DNA of 64,000 nt from Sporosarcina sp. JAI121. GTDB taxonomy: Bacteria; Bacillota; Bacilli; Bacillales_A; Planococcaceae. Of the stretch, positions 1 to 8,855 are shown piece after piece. The DNA lies in assembly GCF_013408665.1 (NCBI RefSeq), contig NZ_JACCCL010000001.1, positions 2,346,707 to 2,410,706 of the forward strand. The letters are read 5' to 3'. A program made the translations under genes and the position numbers. The notes beneath the pieces are model-generated. The model worked only from the letters and a program-made list of their open reading frames with translations, did no database searches and was not told where the DNA came from. Within the stretch, counting starts at the first letter, position 1; the number at the start of each line of letters is the position of its first letter.

Positions 1-574
1 TTTGTGCGAAGCCGGGATCGACTTGGTGGACGCCGCCTTCCCCTTGTATCACTTCCAGCATAATTGCGGCTACATCACCGTCGATTGCAGCTTCCAATTG
101 TTCCTCATCGTTGTATGGAATGATGCGGAATGTTTCCAGCAATGGACCGAATCCTTCGCGAACCTTCGCTTGCCCGGTTGCGGACATAGCGCCGAACGTC
201 CGTCCGTGAAACGATTGTTCAAATGTAATGATGACGTTTTTCTGTGTATGTTTACGTGCTAATTTAATGGCAGCTTCGTTTGCTTCAGCTCCGCTGTTAC
301 AAAAAAATGCATGGCTGAAAGGTGTATCTCGTACGAGCTTCTCTGCCACTAATTCCTGCTCAGGGCTTTCAAATAAATTTGAGACATGCCATAGTTTTTC
401 GCTTTGTTGTTTGACCGCTTTGACGAGGGCATGGTGCGCGTGACCAAGGCTGACGACTGCGATTCCACTTGTAAAATCGAGGTAGTCCTGTCCTTTGTCA
501 TCCGTCACAACTGTTCCACTTCCTTTTACAAGATGAATGGAACGTCGCGCATAATTCTGAAATAATGTACTCAA
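1..574 (-). CDS. argD: Acetylornithine aminotransferase, N-terminal part (runs off the left edge)
   Basis: PLP-dependent transaminase of arginine synthesis (N-acetylglutamate semialdehyde to N-acetylornithine). The visible part begins with a TTG codon at 574-572 that overlaps the argB stop (TTGA), after a GAGGAGG ribosome binding site at about 581-587. The translation starts MSTLFQNYARRS and continues with a VTDDKGQDYLDFTSGIAV stretch, the usual N-terminal ArgD pattern (YLDF followed by a glycine-rich turn and LGH). No in-frame ATG lies nearby, so the TTG start is well supported. It is the fourth gene of argC-argJ-argB-argD and is translationally coupled to argB. The active-site lysine lies outside the window. 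Family known; identity inferred from motif and position. Confidence 0.9.
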   Translation of the reverse strand, partial: MSTLFQNYARRSIHLVKGSGTVVTDDKGQDYLDFTSGIAVVSLGHAHHALVKAVKQQSEKLWHVSNLFESPEQELVAEKLVRDTPFSHAFFCNSGAEANEAAIKLARKHTQKNVIITFEQSFHGRTFGAMSATGQAKVREGFGPLLETFRIIPYNDEEQLEAAIDGDVAAIMLEVIQGEGGVHQVDPGFAQ

Positions 575-1350
575 GTGAAAACCTCCTCGCATTTAATGGT
601 GGTACCTTCCAATTGCTGTCCGACAATCTTCACCGATGGAATGCCTGCACCTAAACAATCAAGTGCAGCTTTCACTTTCGGCAGCATGCCTCCATAAATT
701 TCACCCGTTTCAATCCATTTTCCGATTTCCGTCGGTGATGCTGTTTGTTGGACGCAATCTTCAATACTTATACCTGGTGTGTCAGTAACCAGTAGCAGAC
801 TATCCGCATTCATCGCAAGCGCGATTTCGCTTGCGACAGTATCCGCATTGATATTGAGCGGAGCGCCATCATCTGTCGCTCCGATACAAGCGACGACCGG
901 AACTAGCCCTGCCTGAAGTATTTTTTCGAGCAATTCGGTGCGGACATGCTGTATTTCACCGACAGAACCGTATCGCTCTTCGTTCAACACTGTACAAACT
1001 AGCAATTTCCCATCACTTCCATTCAGACCTATCGCATCAACGCTGCCTTTATTCAACTGATGGACGAGAGCCGGATTCACTTGGCCGATCAACGTCGATT
1101 GAACGATGCCCACGGCTTCTTTCGACGTTACACGGATGCCATTCACTACGGAGGATGTTATCTTGTTTTTGGCTAATTCCTTATTGATGAAAGGTCCGCC
1201 TCCATGAACGAGTATGAGTTCATGACCCGTTTCCTGCAATTTCTTGAAATTCGTGAAAAAAGCTTCACTCAACCCTTCTAGCATGCTTCCACCTAGCTTC
1301 ACTACCATTCGTTTACGATCGGTATGTTGCGTTGATTTGGACATAGTCAT
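571..1350 (-). CDS. argB: Acetylglutamate kinase
   Basis: Phosphorylates N-acetylglutamate with ATP, second step of arginine synthesis, cytoplasmic. The 259-residue product is the normal size for the amino acid kinase family. It shows the nucleotide-binding VKLGGS motif near residues 17-22, the LVHGGGP loop near 47-53 and the late NINADTVASEIA motif near 167. The start at 1350 overlaps the 3' end of argJ by 38 bases. A GGGGGTG site lies about 9 bases upstream, and a second ATG two codons later is an equally possible start. It is coupled to argJ and argD in one minus-strand operon, presumably controlled by the argC promoter. Confidence 0.95.
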   Translation of the reverse strand: MTMSKSTQHTDRKRMVVKLGGSMLEGLSEAFFTNFKKLQETGHELILVHGGGPFINKELAKNKITSSVVNGIRVTSKEAVGIVQSTLIGQVNPALVHQLNKGSVDAIGLNGSDGKLLVCTVLNEERYGSVGEIQHVRTELLEKILQAGLVPVVACIGATDDGAPLNINADTVASEIALAMNADSLLLVTDTPGISIEDCVQQTASPTEIGKWIETGEIYGGMLPKVKAALDCLGAGIPSVKIVGQQLEGTTIKCEEVFT

Positions 1351-2539
1351 ATGTTAAATCACACCCCCACGCTATTCCTTTTCCGTTCCCCTGTTGAAGG
1401 TCGACAAAAATTTTCACTTCCGGCTGTTTCAAATAGACAAGCAATTGCGCTTCTGAAAAGGTTACCGGTTCCCCTTTTTCAACGACTGTCGTAGAGCCGA
1501 TGTCGATCTTTATCGTATCTGGATTCAGTGTGGCTCCGCTATATCCGACGGCAGCAATGATTCTTCCCCAGTTCGCATCACAGCCGAAGATAGCTGTTTT
1601 TACGAGTGGTGAACCGACGACCGTTTTGGCGATTTTACGTGCTTCAGCATCCGTAATCGCTCCTGTCACTTCGACTTCAATCAGCTTTGTGGCACCTTCT
1701 CCATCCTTCGCAATCATTTTTGCCAAGTCTTGCGAAACGGCTTGCAATGTCGCTATAAATTGTTCCCATCCCTCATGTGCGGGCGTCAATGAATCATTCC
1801 CTGCCATGCCGTTCGCCATAACAAGCACCATATCGTTCGTAGATGTATCGCCATCCACCGTAATGGAGTTGAACGTCAGGTCTGTAACTGTTTTAAGCGC
1901 CGCTTGCAGATGAATCGATTCGATGTTGGCATCGGTTGTTATAAAACCGAGCATTGTTGCCATATTCGGATCGATCATACCCGATCCTTTTGCTGTTCCC
2001 GCAATCGTGACTTTTTTGCCATCGATTTCTGTGCTGTATGCGGTATTTTTCGTGACAGTATCCGTCGTTAATATCGCTTGGGAAAATAGAATTGAACCTT
2101 CCAGCTCTGAACTGGGTTCCAATTTCTGAATCCCCTTTATGATCGGTTCCATCGTCATTACTTCCCCGATGACACCAGTCGATGCAACACCGACCAACTC
2201 AGGCGCAATGCCAAGTTTTTCCGCCGTTTTTTGTTGCATTTGACGTGCGTCTTTAACTCCTTGCTTACCCGTACAAGCATTCGCATTTCCTGAATTCACA
2301 ATGATTGCCTGCATTTTCCCTGATTGCTGAATCGCTTCTTTTGTGACAATCAACGGTGCGGCCTGAATGGCGTTTGTCGTAAACACACCTGCAACACTTG
2401 CCGGTACTTCGCTGATGAGCAATGCCAAATCATTTTTTTTATGTTTAATGCCGCAATGGAGTCCCGTCGCTTTAAAGCCGATTGGGGATGCGATGTTATT
2501 TCCCGATAGACGCTTCAGTCCTATAAGTGTTGTTGTCAT
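1313..2539 (-). CDS. argJ: Bifunctional ornithine acetyltransferase / N-acetylglutamate synthase
   Basis: Recycles the acetyl group from acetylornithine to glutamate. Members of this family are made as a precursor that cleaves itself between Ala and Thr in a conserved ATMLG motif. Here that motif is MATMLGF, placing the cleavage before Thr195, which becomes the nucleophile of the beta chain. The N-terminal GLHCGIK and VFTTN elements and the C-terminal end in NATYRS match the family, and the 408-residue length is typical. The presence of argJ and the lack of a local argA or argE indicate the cyclic acetyl pathway. Whether it is mono- or bifunctional cannot be told from sequence alone. Confidence 0.95.
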   Translation of the reverse strand: MTTTLIGLKRLSGNNIASPIGFKATGLHCGIKHKKNDLALLISEVPASVAGVFTTNAIQAAPLIVTKEAIQQSGKMQAIIVNSGNANACTGKQGVKDARQMQQKTAEKLGIAPELVGVASTGVIGEVMTMEPIIKGIQKLEPSSELEGSILFSQAILTTDTVTKNTAYSTEIDGKKVTIAGTAKGSGMIDPNMATMLGFITTDANIESIHLQAALKTVTDLTFNSITVDGDTSTNDMVLVMANGMAGNDSLTPAHEGWEQFIATLQAVSQDLAKMIAKDGEGATKLIEVEVTGAITDAEARKIAKTVVGSPLVKTAIFGCDANWGRIIAAVGYSGATLNPDTIKIDIGSTTVVEKGEPVTFSEAQLLVYLKQPEVKIFVDLQQGNGKGIAWGCDLTYDYVQINATYRS

Positions 2540-2557
2540 AATAGTACTCCCCCTAAG

Positions 2558-3592
2558 TTAGATGAATGCCGGGACCAGTGACAGGCCAGTTATTTCCTCA
2601 AAACCGCATTGCACATTCATATTTTGAATGGCTTGCCCAGCTGCCCCTTTTACCAAGTTGTCGATGACAGAAACGACTGTGGCCCGATTCGTCCGCGGGT
2701 CAACATTAACGAGGAGGTCACAATAATTCGATCCGTATACTTGATTGGTACCAAACTTATTCTTTTCCTGCAACACACGGACAAACGGATGATTGGCATA
2801 CGTTTCAGTCAGACACTCAACAAGATGAGCCTCTGTCACCCCTTCTACGACAGGTGCATAACACGTTGCAAGAATTCCCCTTGTCATAGGAACTAAATGC
2901 GTACTGAATGTAATTGGAGGTGTTTCTTTCGCAAAAAGTGCAAATGCCTGCTCTATTTCCGGGATATGCTGGTGCTGATTCAATTTATAGATGGAAGTAT
3001 TTTCATTCGTTTCGCTGAAATGCGTCATTTGATTCGGCTGGTTACCCGCGCCGGAAACACCACTTTTCGCATCTATGATCAATTGATCGGCAACGATGAC
3101 GTTTTCTTTCAGTAAAGGTAATAATGCCAAAAGTACTGCTGTTGGATAACAACCCGGGTTTGCAATCAACTGCGCTTGCCGGATTGCTTTTGAATTCCAT
3201 TCGGTCAATCCGTATACGCTTTGTTCGACTGCCGATGCCGGTGCAGGTTCTTTTTTATACCACTGCTCATATTCAGTCAGATTTTTTAATCGAAAATCTC
3301 CTGACAAATCGATAAGTTTAGGTCCCTTTCCAATTAGCGGGGACAATAATGTACTTGCCACTCCAGCAGGTGCGCTGGAGAAGATAACATCGAATTGTGC
3401 TAATCGGTCATGTTCTATTTTTTGAAGCGGCTGATCAGCTATATTCATAAGATGCGAATACTTATGGGAGAATACCGTTCCTTCGTCGGAAGACGTGAAT
3501 AGTTCAATCCGTTCGACTTCAGGGTGGTTATGCAGTAGCCGTATGAGCTCAAGTCCACCGTATCCTGAAGCACCAATGATTCCTACCTTCAT
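2558..3592 (-). CDS. argC: N-acetyl-gamma-glutamyl-phosphate reductase
   Basis: NADPH-dependent reduction of N-acetylglutamyl phosphate to the semialdehyde. The Rossmann GASGYGG motif is at residues 7-13 and the catalytic Cys148 sits in ANPGCYPT. I start it at ATG 3592 because a GGGGTGAT ribosome binding site lies just upstream and the protein then begins MKVGIIGASG. The reading frame extends 28 codons further upstream, but that extension would cover the promoter and has no ribosome binding site. First gene of the argC-argJ-argB-argD operon; the gap to argJ is 18 bases. Confidence 0.95.
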   Translation of the reverse strand: MKVGIIGASGYGGLELIRLLHNHPEVERIELFTSSDEGTVFSHKYSHLMNIADQPLQKIEHDRLAQFDVIFSSAPAGVASTLLSPLIGKGPKLIDLSGDFRLKNLTEYEQWYKKEPAPASAVEQSVYGLTEWNSKAIRQAQLIANPGCYPTAVLLALLPLLKENVIVADQLIIDAKSGVSGAGNQPNQMTHFSETNENTSIYKLNQHQHIPEIEQAFALFAKETPPITFSTHLVPMTRGILATCYAPVVEGVTEAHLVECLTETYANHPFVRVLQEKNKFGTNQVYGSNYCDLLVNVDPRTNRATVVSVIDNLVKGAAGQAIQNMNVQCGFEEITGLSLVPAFI

Positions 3593-3622
3593 TCCAATCA
3601 CCCCTGTTTTCAACTTAAGCTT

Positions 3623-3651
3623 ATTATATGTATGCATAATTATAAAGTCAA
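3623..3651 (-). promoter_or_regulatory. Sigma-A promoter of the arg operon with a candidate ARG box
   Basis: On the minus strand TTGACT (3651-3646) and TATAAT (3628-3623) are separated by 17 bases, a near-ideal sigma-A promoter about 30 bases upstream of argC. An AT-rich stretch at 3648-3631, with right half AATTATGCATA, resembles the ArgR/AhrC operator consensus (TGAAT-AT-rich-ATTCA) and fills the spacer. The promoter is seen directly. The operator is a moderate match and is inferred. Confidence 0.65.
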
Positions 3652-3715
3652 CTGTATTTTTATTTATTGCAAACATTTCAGTTTTGGATGCGTTTTCATT
3701 TTTAATTTGCAGCTA

Positions 3716-3766
3716 TTCACACTATGTGAGCAAATATGCTATACTTTGCTTAGCATCTGGTACTAC
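3716..3766 (+). promoter_or_regulatory. fabI promoter with candidate FapR operator
   Basis: TTCACA (3716-3721), an 18-base spacer and TATACT (3740-3745) form a reasonable sigma-A promoter. Immediately after the -10 box, TTAGCATCTGGTACTAC (3750-3766) matches 14 of 17 positions of the FapR operator pattern TTAGTACC-N-GGTACTAA as I remember it. FapR is the malonyl-CoA-responsive repressor of fatty acid genes in Bacillus, where fabI is a known target. The site position would block transcription initiation. Confidence 0.55.
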
Positions 3767-3808
3767 TAATAGGTATAGGTGAATTCACTACCTACTCAGG
3801 AGGTCACT

Positions 3809-4588
3809 ATGGACGATTTACTTAAAATTAAAGGTAAAAACATTGTTGTAATGGGCGTGGCGAATGAACGGAGCCTTGCTTGGGGAGTCGCAAAAACGCT
3901 ATTTGCAGTTGGGGCGAATGTCATTTTCACCTATCGAAAAGAGCGTTCTCTCATTAAACTTGAGAAACTGTTAAGTGCAGCCGGCTACGAGGCGAAAATG
4001 ATCGTGCAGTGTGATGTAAATGAGGATGAAAGCATCCACGAGGCGTTCGGAAAAATCGGCGCGGAGCTCGAGACAATCCACGGCGTTGTACATTCACTTG
4101 CATTTGCACATGCTGAAGATTTAAAGAATGACTTTGTAGAAACAACGAGAAGCGGATATGCATTCGCGCAGGATACAAGTTCTTATTCTCTCATTGCGAC
4201 TGCCAGAGAAGCACGTCCATTCATGACCGAAGGCGGTTCCATCGTAACGATGAGTTATTTGGGAGCGCAGCGCGTACTTGACGGCTATAACGTAATGGGC
4301 GTTGCAAAAGCGGCACTTGAAGCATCTGTAAGGTATTTGGCGTTCGATTTAGGGAAAGATAATATTCGTGTCAACGCGATTTCAGCCGGAGCAATCCGCA
4401 CGCTGTCCGCAAAAGGCATCGCTTCCTTCAATACCATTCTGACTCAAATTGAAGAACAAGCACCGTTAAAACGCAACGTGACACAACAAGAAGTGGCGGA
4501 GATGACGTTGGTCACTTTGAGCAATCTATCCAGCGGTGTTACGGGTGAAATCATTTATGTAGATGCCGGCTATAATATTATGGGATAA
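3809..4588 (+). CDS. fabI: Enoyl-[acyl-carrier-protein] reductase (NADH), FabI type
   Basis: Last reduction step of type II fatty acid elongation. The short-chain dehydrogenase fold carries the FabI-specific catalytic set Tyr150, Tyr160 and Lys167 (SYLG...GYNVMGVAKA), followed by NIRVNAISAGAIRTLSAKGI. The N-terminal GVANERSLAWG motif at about residues 16-26 binds NADH. I start at ATG 3809, preceded by AGGAGGT; the longer frame starting at 3779 would overlap the promoter region. The 259-residue length is normal. It stands alone between two arginine loci and ends in a strong terminator. Possible FapR control is described for the upstream promoter. Confidence 0.93.
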   Translation: MDDLLKIKGKNIVVMGVANERSLAWGVAKTLFAVGANVIFTYRKERSLIKLEKLLSAAGYEAKMIVQCDVNEDESIHEAFGKIGAELETIHGVVHSLAFAHAEDLKNDFVETTRSGYAFAQDTSSYSLIATAREARPFMTEGGSIVTMSYLGAQRVLDGYNVMGVAKAALEASVRYLAFDLGKDNIRVNAISAGAIRTLSAKGIASFNTILTQIEEQAPLKRNVTQQEVAEMTLVTLSNLSSGVTGEIIYVDAGYNIMG

Positions 4589-4591
4589 CAG

Positions 4592-4634
4592 AAAAAGCTT
4601 GAAAGGACGAATCTGTCCTTTCAAGCTTTTTTAT
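4592..4634 (+). terminator. Rho-independent terminator after fabI
   Basis: A 17-bp perfect stem (AAAAAGCTTGAAAGGAC paired with its complement across a 6-base loop) ends in TTTTTT. The A-tract on the opposite side could also make it work for minus-strand transcripts leaving argH. Confidence 0.9.
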
Positions 4635-4728
4635 ATATGGAGATGGGATTCATGGAGCGACCATATATCCTTGTAGACCGACCGTATACTCCCGGCAACC
4701 AATCATATCCCCCGCCATCCGCTTACTT

Positions 4729-6057
4729 TTATTTCCCCACTTGCTTCATCAAATGCTTATTCCCTTTTGTAATAATATTTTCGTAGTCGATATATTCATA
4801 AATATCATCGGAAATCTGCTCACTGAACTTTGCCAACTCTTCAACCGTCAAGTCCTCGATCGCCTTCTTCTGTTGTTCGCAATAAATGATCAGTTTCCCG
4901 ACGATTTCGTGAGCATCGCGGAATGCAGTCCCTTTGCCGACCAAATAATCGGCAACTTCAGTTGCATTGAGGAAGCCGGCTTTAATCGCTGCTTTCATAT
5001 TATCCGCATTGACCTGCAGTGTATCAATCATTTTCGACATAATTTCAATACAGTCCAGCACAGTATCAAGTGCATCGAAAAACTGTTCTTTATCCTCCTG
5101 CATGTCTTTGTTGTATGTCAGCGGTAGTCCTTTTAACGTCGTTAACAGTGAAAATAACGAGCCATAGACTCGTCCCGTTTTACCGCGAATTAATTCCGCT
5201 GCATCAGGATTTTTCTTTTGCGGCATAATACTGCTGCCTGTTGAATAAGCATCTGCCATATCGATAAATTTGAATTCCTGGCTGCTCCATAAAATAAGTT
5301 CCTCGCTCAAGCGGCTCAAATGCATCATAATGATTGAGAAATCCGACATGAGTTCAAGTAAATAATCGCGGTCACTGACACCGTCAAGGAAGTTGTCGAC
5401 GGGTTTTGCAAAACCTAATAGTGCTGTAGTCACATCACGATCGATGTTATGTGTTGTACCAGCAAGCGCTCCACAGCCTAGTGGATTTTCATTTAAAATA
5501 TCAATCGCATTTCCAACACGTTTTTTATCTCTGTTAAACATCTGTGCATACGCACCTAAATGATGGCTGAATGTCACGACTTGCGCCCGCTGTAAATGCG
5601 TATAGCCAGGCATGATAACATTGTTTGCTGCACCTTTTTCATTCAACGAATCAATGAGCATTTGTAGGTTGTCCATCACTTCGGTTGCCTTGCTTTTTGC
5701 GTATAATCGCATGTCTACCGCCACCTGGTCGTTACGGCTGCGTGCTGTATGCAGTTTCTTGCCTGTTTCTCCAATGCGTTCCGTCAAATGCATTTCCACG
5801 AAAGAGTGAATATCCTCGTAATTACCTTCAATTTTAATCGCACCTGTTTCGATATCGTTCAAAATGGAATCAAGTCCGCCTACAAGCAGCTCTCCTTCTT
5901 CCGGTGTCAATAAATCACTGTGTACCAGCATCGTAACATGCGCTAAGCTACCTGCGATATCTTCCTTATACAATCTATGATCAACAGGCAATGATGTATT
6001 AAATTTCTCCATTATTTCATCTGCACGACTTGTAAATCGTCCGCCCCAAAGCTTCAT
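4729..6057 (-). CDS. argH: Argininosuccinate lyase
   Basis: Last enzyme of arginine synthesis, splitting argininosuccinate into arginine and fumarate. The fumarase/aspartase superfamily signature GSSIMPQKKNPD is at residues 274-285, with the flexible-loop serine at 276, and the catalytic-site histidine is in GYTHLQ near residue 154. The 442-residue length is slightly shorter than the common 455-460. The ATG begins directly after the stop codon of the upstream NhaC-family gene (no gap), so the two are almost certainly co-transcribed and probably co-translated. The usual partner argG is not in the window. Confidence 0.95.
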   Translation of the reverse strand: MKLWGGRFTSRADEIMEKFNTSLPVDHRLYKEDIAGSLAHVTMLVHSDLLTPEEGELLVGGLDSILNDIETGAIKIEGNYEDIHSFVEMHLTERIGETGKKLHTARSRNDQVAVDMRLYAKSKATEVMDNLQMLIDSLNEKGAANNVIMPGYTHLQRAQVVTFSHHLGAYAQMFNRDKKRVGNAIDILNENPLGCGALAGTTHNIDRDVTTALLGFAKPVDNFLDGVSDRDYLLELMSDFSIIMMHLSRLSEELILWSSQEFKFIDMADAYSTGSSIMPQKKNPDAAELIRGKTGRVYGSLFSLLTTLKGLPLTYNKDMQEDKEQFFDALDTVLDCIEIMSKMIDTLQVNADNMKAAIKAGFLNATEVADYLVGKGTAFRDAHEIVGKLIIYCEQQKKAIEDLTVEELAKFSEQISDDIYEYIDYENIITKGNKHLMKQVGK

Positions 6058-7581
6058 TTATGCTACCACTCCTTTTTTGTATTTACTTGAATTCAGTTTC
6101 GATAAAACAAGCACTGCCAAAATTAGAAGAACGACCGTCAAAAGTAACGTGATTGCGCTTCCCGTAATACCCGCTACGATAAATCCGACAAATGCAATTG
6201 TCGCGTTAAGAAGAGCATACGGGAATTGTGTTTTTACGTGATCGATATGATCGGCTCCCGCGCCTGTTGACGAAAGAATCGTCGTGTCTGAAATTGGTGA
6301 ACAATGGTCTCCGAAGATTCCCCCCGAAAGAACCGCACCAATACAGACTAACAGATGTGCATCGAGGGTGACAGCCATCGGTATGGCGATTGGAAGCATG
6401 ATTGCGAAAGTCCCCCAAGAAGTGCCGGACGCAAGTGACATTCCAGCTCCTACAAGGAATAGTATTGCTGGAATAATGAACGCAGGCACATTTCCTTCCA
6501 TCACTTCAACAATATAGTTTGCTGTTCCCATCTCATTGATCACTTTACCGAGAGACCACGCTAGAACGAGTGTAACGGCAACATACACCATTTTTTGCAT
6601 ACCTGTTGTATAAATATTGAAAATCTCACCAAATTTTTTCACTTTATAGATGAGCATTAAAATGATAATTGTAACGGCCGCAAACAAGTAAGCTGTCGAT
6701 AATGCAACCCTGAATTCATTCCCAGGTACCGGCTTGAAAGGGAATCCAAACGAAATCAAAAGTCCGAACAACGTAATGAACAATACTGCTAATGGAAGTA
6801 AGATTAGGTTTGCATGACTTCCTTTTGTCCTTTCATCATTCTCTTCAGGTTTTCGAAGAGGCGTCGATTCAGGCCAGTAAAGGGCGCCTGTCTGTTGAAT
6901 ACGTCTTTCCGCTTTTGCCATAGGACCGAAATCCAATTTTGTCATTGCCACAAGAGGAACCATCAAAACAGCTAATATTGCATAAAACTGAAATGGGATG
7001 ACTTGGACTAAAGTGCTAAATTCGGAAGTCGTTATATTCAACAAGTCAAATTCATTTTTAATGAGTCCCATGATATAAACTCCCCATCCGATGAACGGAA
7101 TTAACACCGCCACCGGAGATGAGGTGGAGTCAATAATCCAGGCAAGCTTCTCTCTGGATATTTTGGCTTTGTCAAAAATCTTTTCAAACACTGGACCAAC
7201 GATCAAAGGCGTGCCAATATCAGAGAAAAAGATGATAACCCCGCCGAGCCAAGCGGACAGCTGCGCTCTCACACGCGTGTTAATAGACTTTGCTGCTTTC
7301 TCCGCAAGAGCTGCACCCCCTCCTGACTTTTCCATTAAAGCTACAAATCCGCCAATGAAAAATAGTAAAACTAAGACTGCGGCATTATAGCCATCCGCCA
7401 CTTGTATAAACAAGTAATTTTCGATTGTCTCCATCGTCGCCTCAAGAGGACGACCTCCGACCAATATTAAAACACCAATGTATACGCCTGAAAATAGCGA
7501 TATCACAACATTTTTCGTTACAATCGCTAATATCACTGCGATTATTGGTGGCAACAACGATACAATACCCATATGTTCCAT
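6058..7581 (-). CDS. NhaC-family transporter co-transcribed with argH
   Basis: Polytopic membrane protein of the NhaC/YheL superfamily (Na_H_antiporter domain) with about a dozen hydrophobic segments, a GGGAALAEKAAKS loop, an SDIGTPLIVGP segment and the repeated-half motif GGIFGDHCSPISDTTILSS near the C-terminus. The start at 7581 follows AGAGGAGAG; the frame runs 6 codons further upstream. Family members are often annotated as Na+/H+ antiporters, but several are amino acid transporters. Here the gene abuts argH and its promoter carries a clear ARG box, so a role linked to arginine (uptake or export of arginine, citrulline, ornithine or a precursor) is more likely than plain sodium export. 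Substrate is inferred only. Confidence 0.8.
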   Translation of the reverse strand: MEHMGIVSLLPPIIAVILAIVTKNVVISLFSGVYIGVLILVGGRPLEATMETIENYLFIQVADGYNAAVLVLLFFIGGFVALMEKSGGGAALAEKAAKSINTRVRAQLSAWLGGVIIFFSDIGTPLIVGPVFEKIFDKAKISREKLAWIIDSTSSPVAVLIPFIGWGVYIMGLIKNEFDLLNITTSEFSTLVQVIPFQFYAILAVLMVPLVAMTKLDFGPMAKAERRIQQTGALYWPESTPLRKPEENDERTKGSHANLILLPLAVLFITLFGLLISFGFPFKPVPGNEFRVALSTAYLFAAVTIIILMLIYKVKKFGEIFNIYTTGMQKMVYVAVTLVLAWSLGKVINEMGTANYIVEVMEGNVPAFIIPAILFLVGAGMSLASGTSWGTFAIMLPIAIPMAVTLDAHLLVCIGAVLSGGIFGDHCSPISDTTILSSTGAGADHIDHVKTQFPYALLNATIAFVGFIVAGITGSAITLLLTVVLLILAVLVLSKLNSSKYKKGVVA

Positions 7582-7617
7582 TAAACTCTCCTCTTTCATT
7601 CATCAATATGTATAATT

Positions 7618-7650
7618 ATGAACTATATTTCATGATTACTCATTTGACAA
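7618..7650 (-). promoter_or_regulatory. Promoter of the nhaC-argH operon overlapped by an ARG box
   Basis: On the minus strand TTGTCA (7650-7645), 17 bases, then TATAGT (7627-7622) form a sigma-A promoter. The inverted repeat ATGAA-N6-TTCAT (7633-7618) covers the -10 box and fits the ArgR/AhrC operator (TGAA, six mostly A/T bases, TTCA). Both elements are read directly; repression by arginine through ArgR is inferred. Confidence 0.75.
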
Positions 7651-7751
7651 GAAGTATTAATGGATGGACAGTAGTTCAAATTTTCTCTCCATTTAACAAT
7701 TTAAACAAGTGCAACCAATCGTTACGCTTGTTAATTTATCAATTTATTGAC

Positions 7752-8855
7752 TTATTTTAAAATGCCTGTATTAAGAAGGTCGAAATCTACACTTACATTG
7801 TATTCTACCGAAGCAATTATTTTTTCAGTTAACTTTTCATTCCATTTCCCTTTGTAATACATTCTGAAATATTCACTGAAACCGACGGGGTCAACTTCCA
7901 ATTTCCGTAGTTTTTCCAGGAGATCTTTTACTTCCTGTTCCACGTGTTTGCTAATATCCTTTTGCAGTTTTGCAAAATCTTCATCTTTGCTTAAATCTTT
8001 ATTTCCCTTATATTCAACGAGGGATCCCTGCAATTTTATTCGAATGGACACTTGTGGGGAATCCAAACTTTTATTACTTCTAATCTTCACTTTATTTTCA
8101 ATCAATTCTATATGCAGTTCTTCCTTATCCGAGCCCTTATCAAGGGTAATATCAAGCGGTGCAAGTTTATCCAACCCTTTCAATGCTTGGATAAATGACG
8201 ATTGTTTACGTGATACTGTTTCAAGCATTTTACCTCCGTCAAACAAAGTAACGCTTGCAATTTTAATCGAATCCTCTTTTTTTTCTAAATAAGGCATAGA
8301 TGAATGGGATACAGTGTTCGTTTCTGCATTAATAAAATCATGCAGTGTTGTAAAGGGACTAAATGATGTATGCATTTTGGGTTGTAACAAATCATGTAAA
8401 TACGTATTTATACTTGGAATGTTAGGGAAACTCCCTTTCAAAATATCTTCCGCTTTATCTTTCACGACAGCAAGATGAATATTATTCCCAACGGTTGCAT
8501 CCCGATAGAAATGCTTAGCTATAACCGTTACATCTCCTTTCCTTGCATATTCCTCGCTGAATAAAATTGTTCGAAGCTGGCTTAATGCAATCATTTTTCC
8601 CGCCTGCGAAGAGACCTCGGTGAACCCATCCTGGATTAACGATGTATTCACTGTATAGTTTTGTGTGATTTCCTGTGAATCGCCTGTCGATTGTGGAATA
8701 GACACAGTCATCCTTACTTCATCTTCACTGATATAATCGAAGGCAATACTGCTGACCATCGATAAATCCTCAACGGAACTTGAAGGTTTTTTTTGCGTAC
8801 AACCAACTGTACCTAACAAACTAATTAGGAATGCGAAGAATATAAAACGTTTCAT
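7752..8855 (-). CDS. Spore germination lipoprotein, Ger(x)C family
   Basis: C subunit of a nutrient germinant receptor, a lipoprotein on the outer face of the spore inner membrane. The protein has a lipoprotein signal peptide (MKRFIFFAFLISLLGTVGC, lipobox ending at Cys19) and then the long GerC domain with the SMVSSIAFDY-type start and the C-terminal FSEYFRMYYKGKWNE region. I use the ATG at 8855, which overlaps the gerB-type stop (ATGA); the open frame upstream lies inside that gene. The 367-residue length is typical. Third gene of the receptor operon. Confidence 0.92.
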   Translation of the reverse strand: MKRFIFFAFLISLLGTVGCTQKKPSSSVEDLSMVSSIAFDYISEDEVRMTVSIPQSTGDSQEITQNYTVNTSLIQDGFTEVSSQAGKMIALSQLRTILFSEEYARKGDVTVIAKHFYRDATVGNNIHLAVVKDKAEDILKGSFPNIPSINTYLHDLLQPKMHTSFSPFTTLHDFINAETNTVSHSSMPYLEKKEDSIKIASVTLFDGGKMLETVSRKQSSFIQALKGLDKLAPLDITLDKGSDKEELHIELIENKVKIRSNKSLDSPQVSIRIKLQGSLVEYKGNKDLSKDEDFAKLQKDISKHVEQEVKDLLEKLRKLEVDPVGFSEYFRMYYKGKWNEKLTEKIIASVEYNVSVDFDLLNTGILK

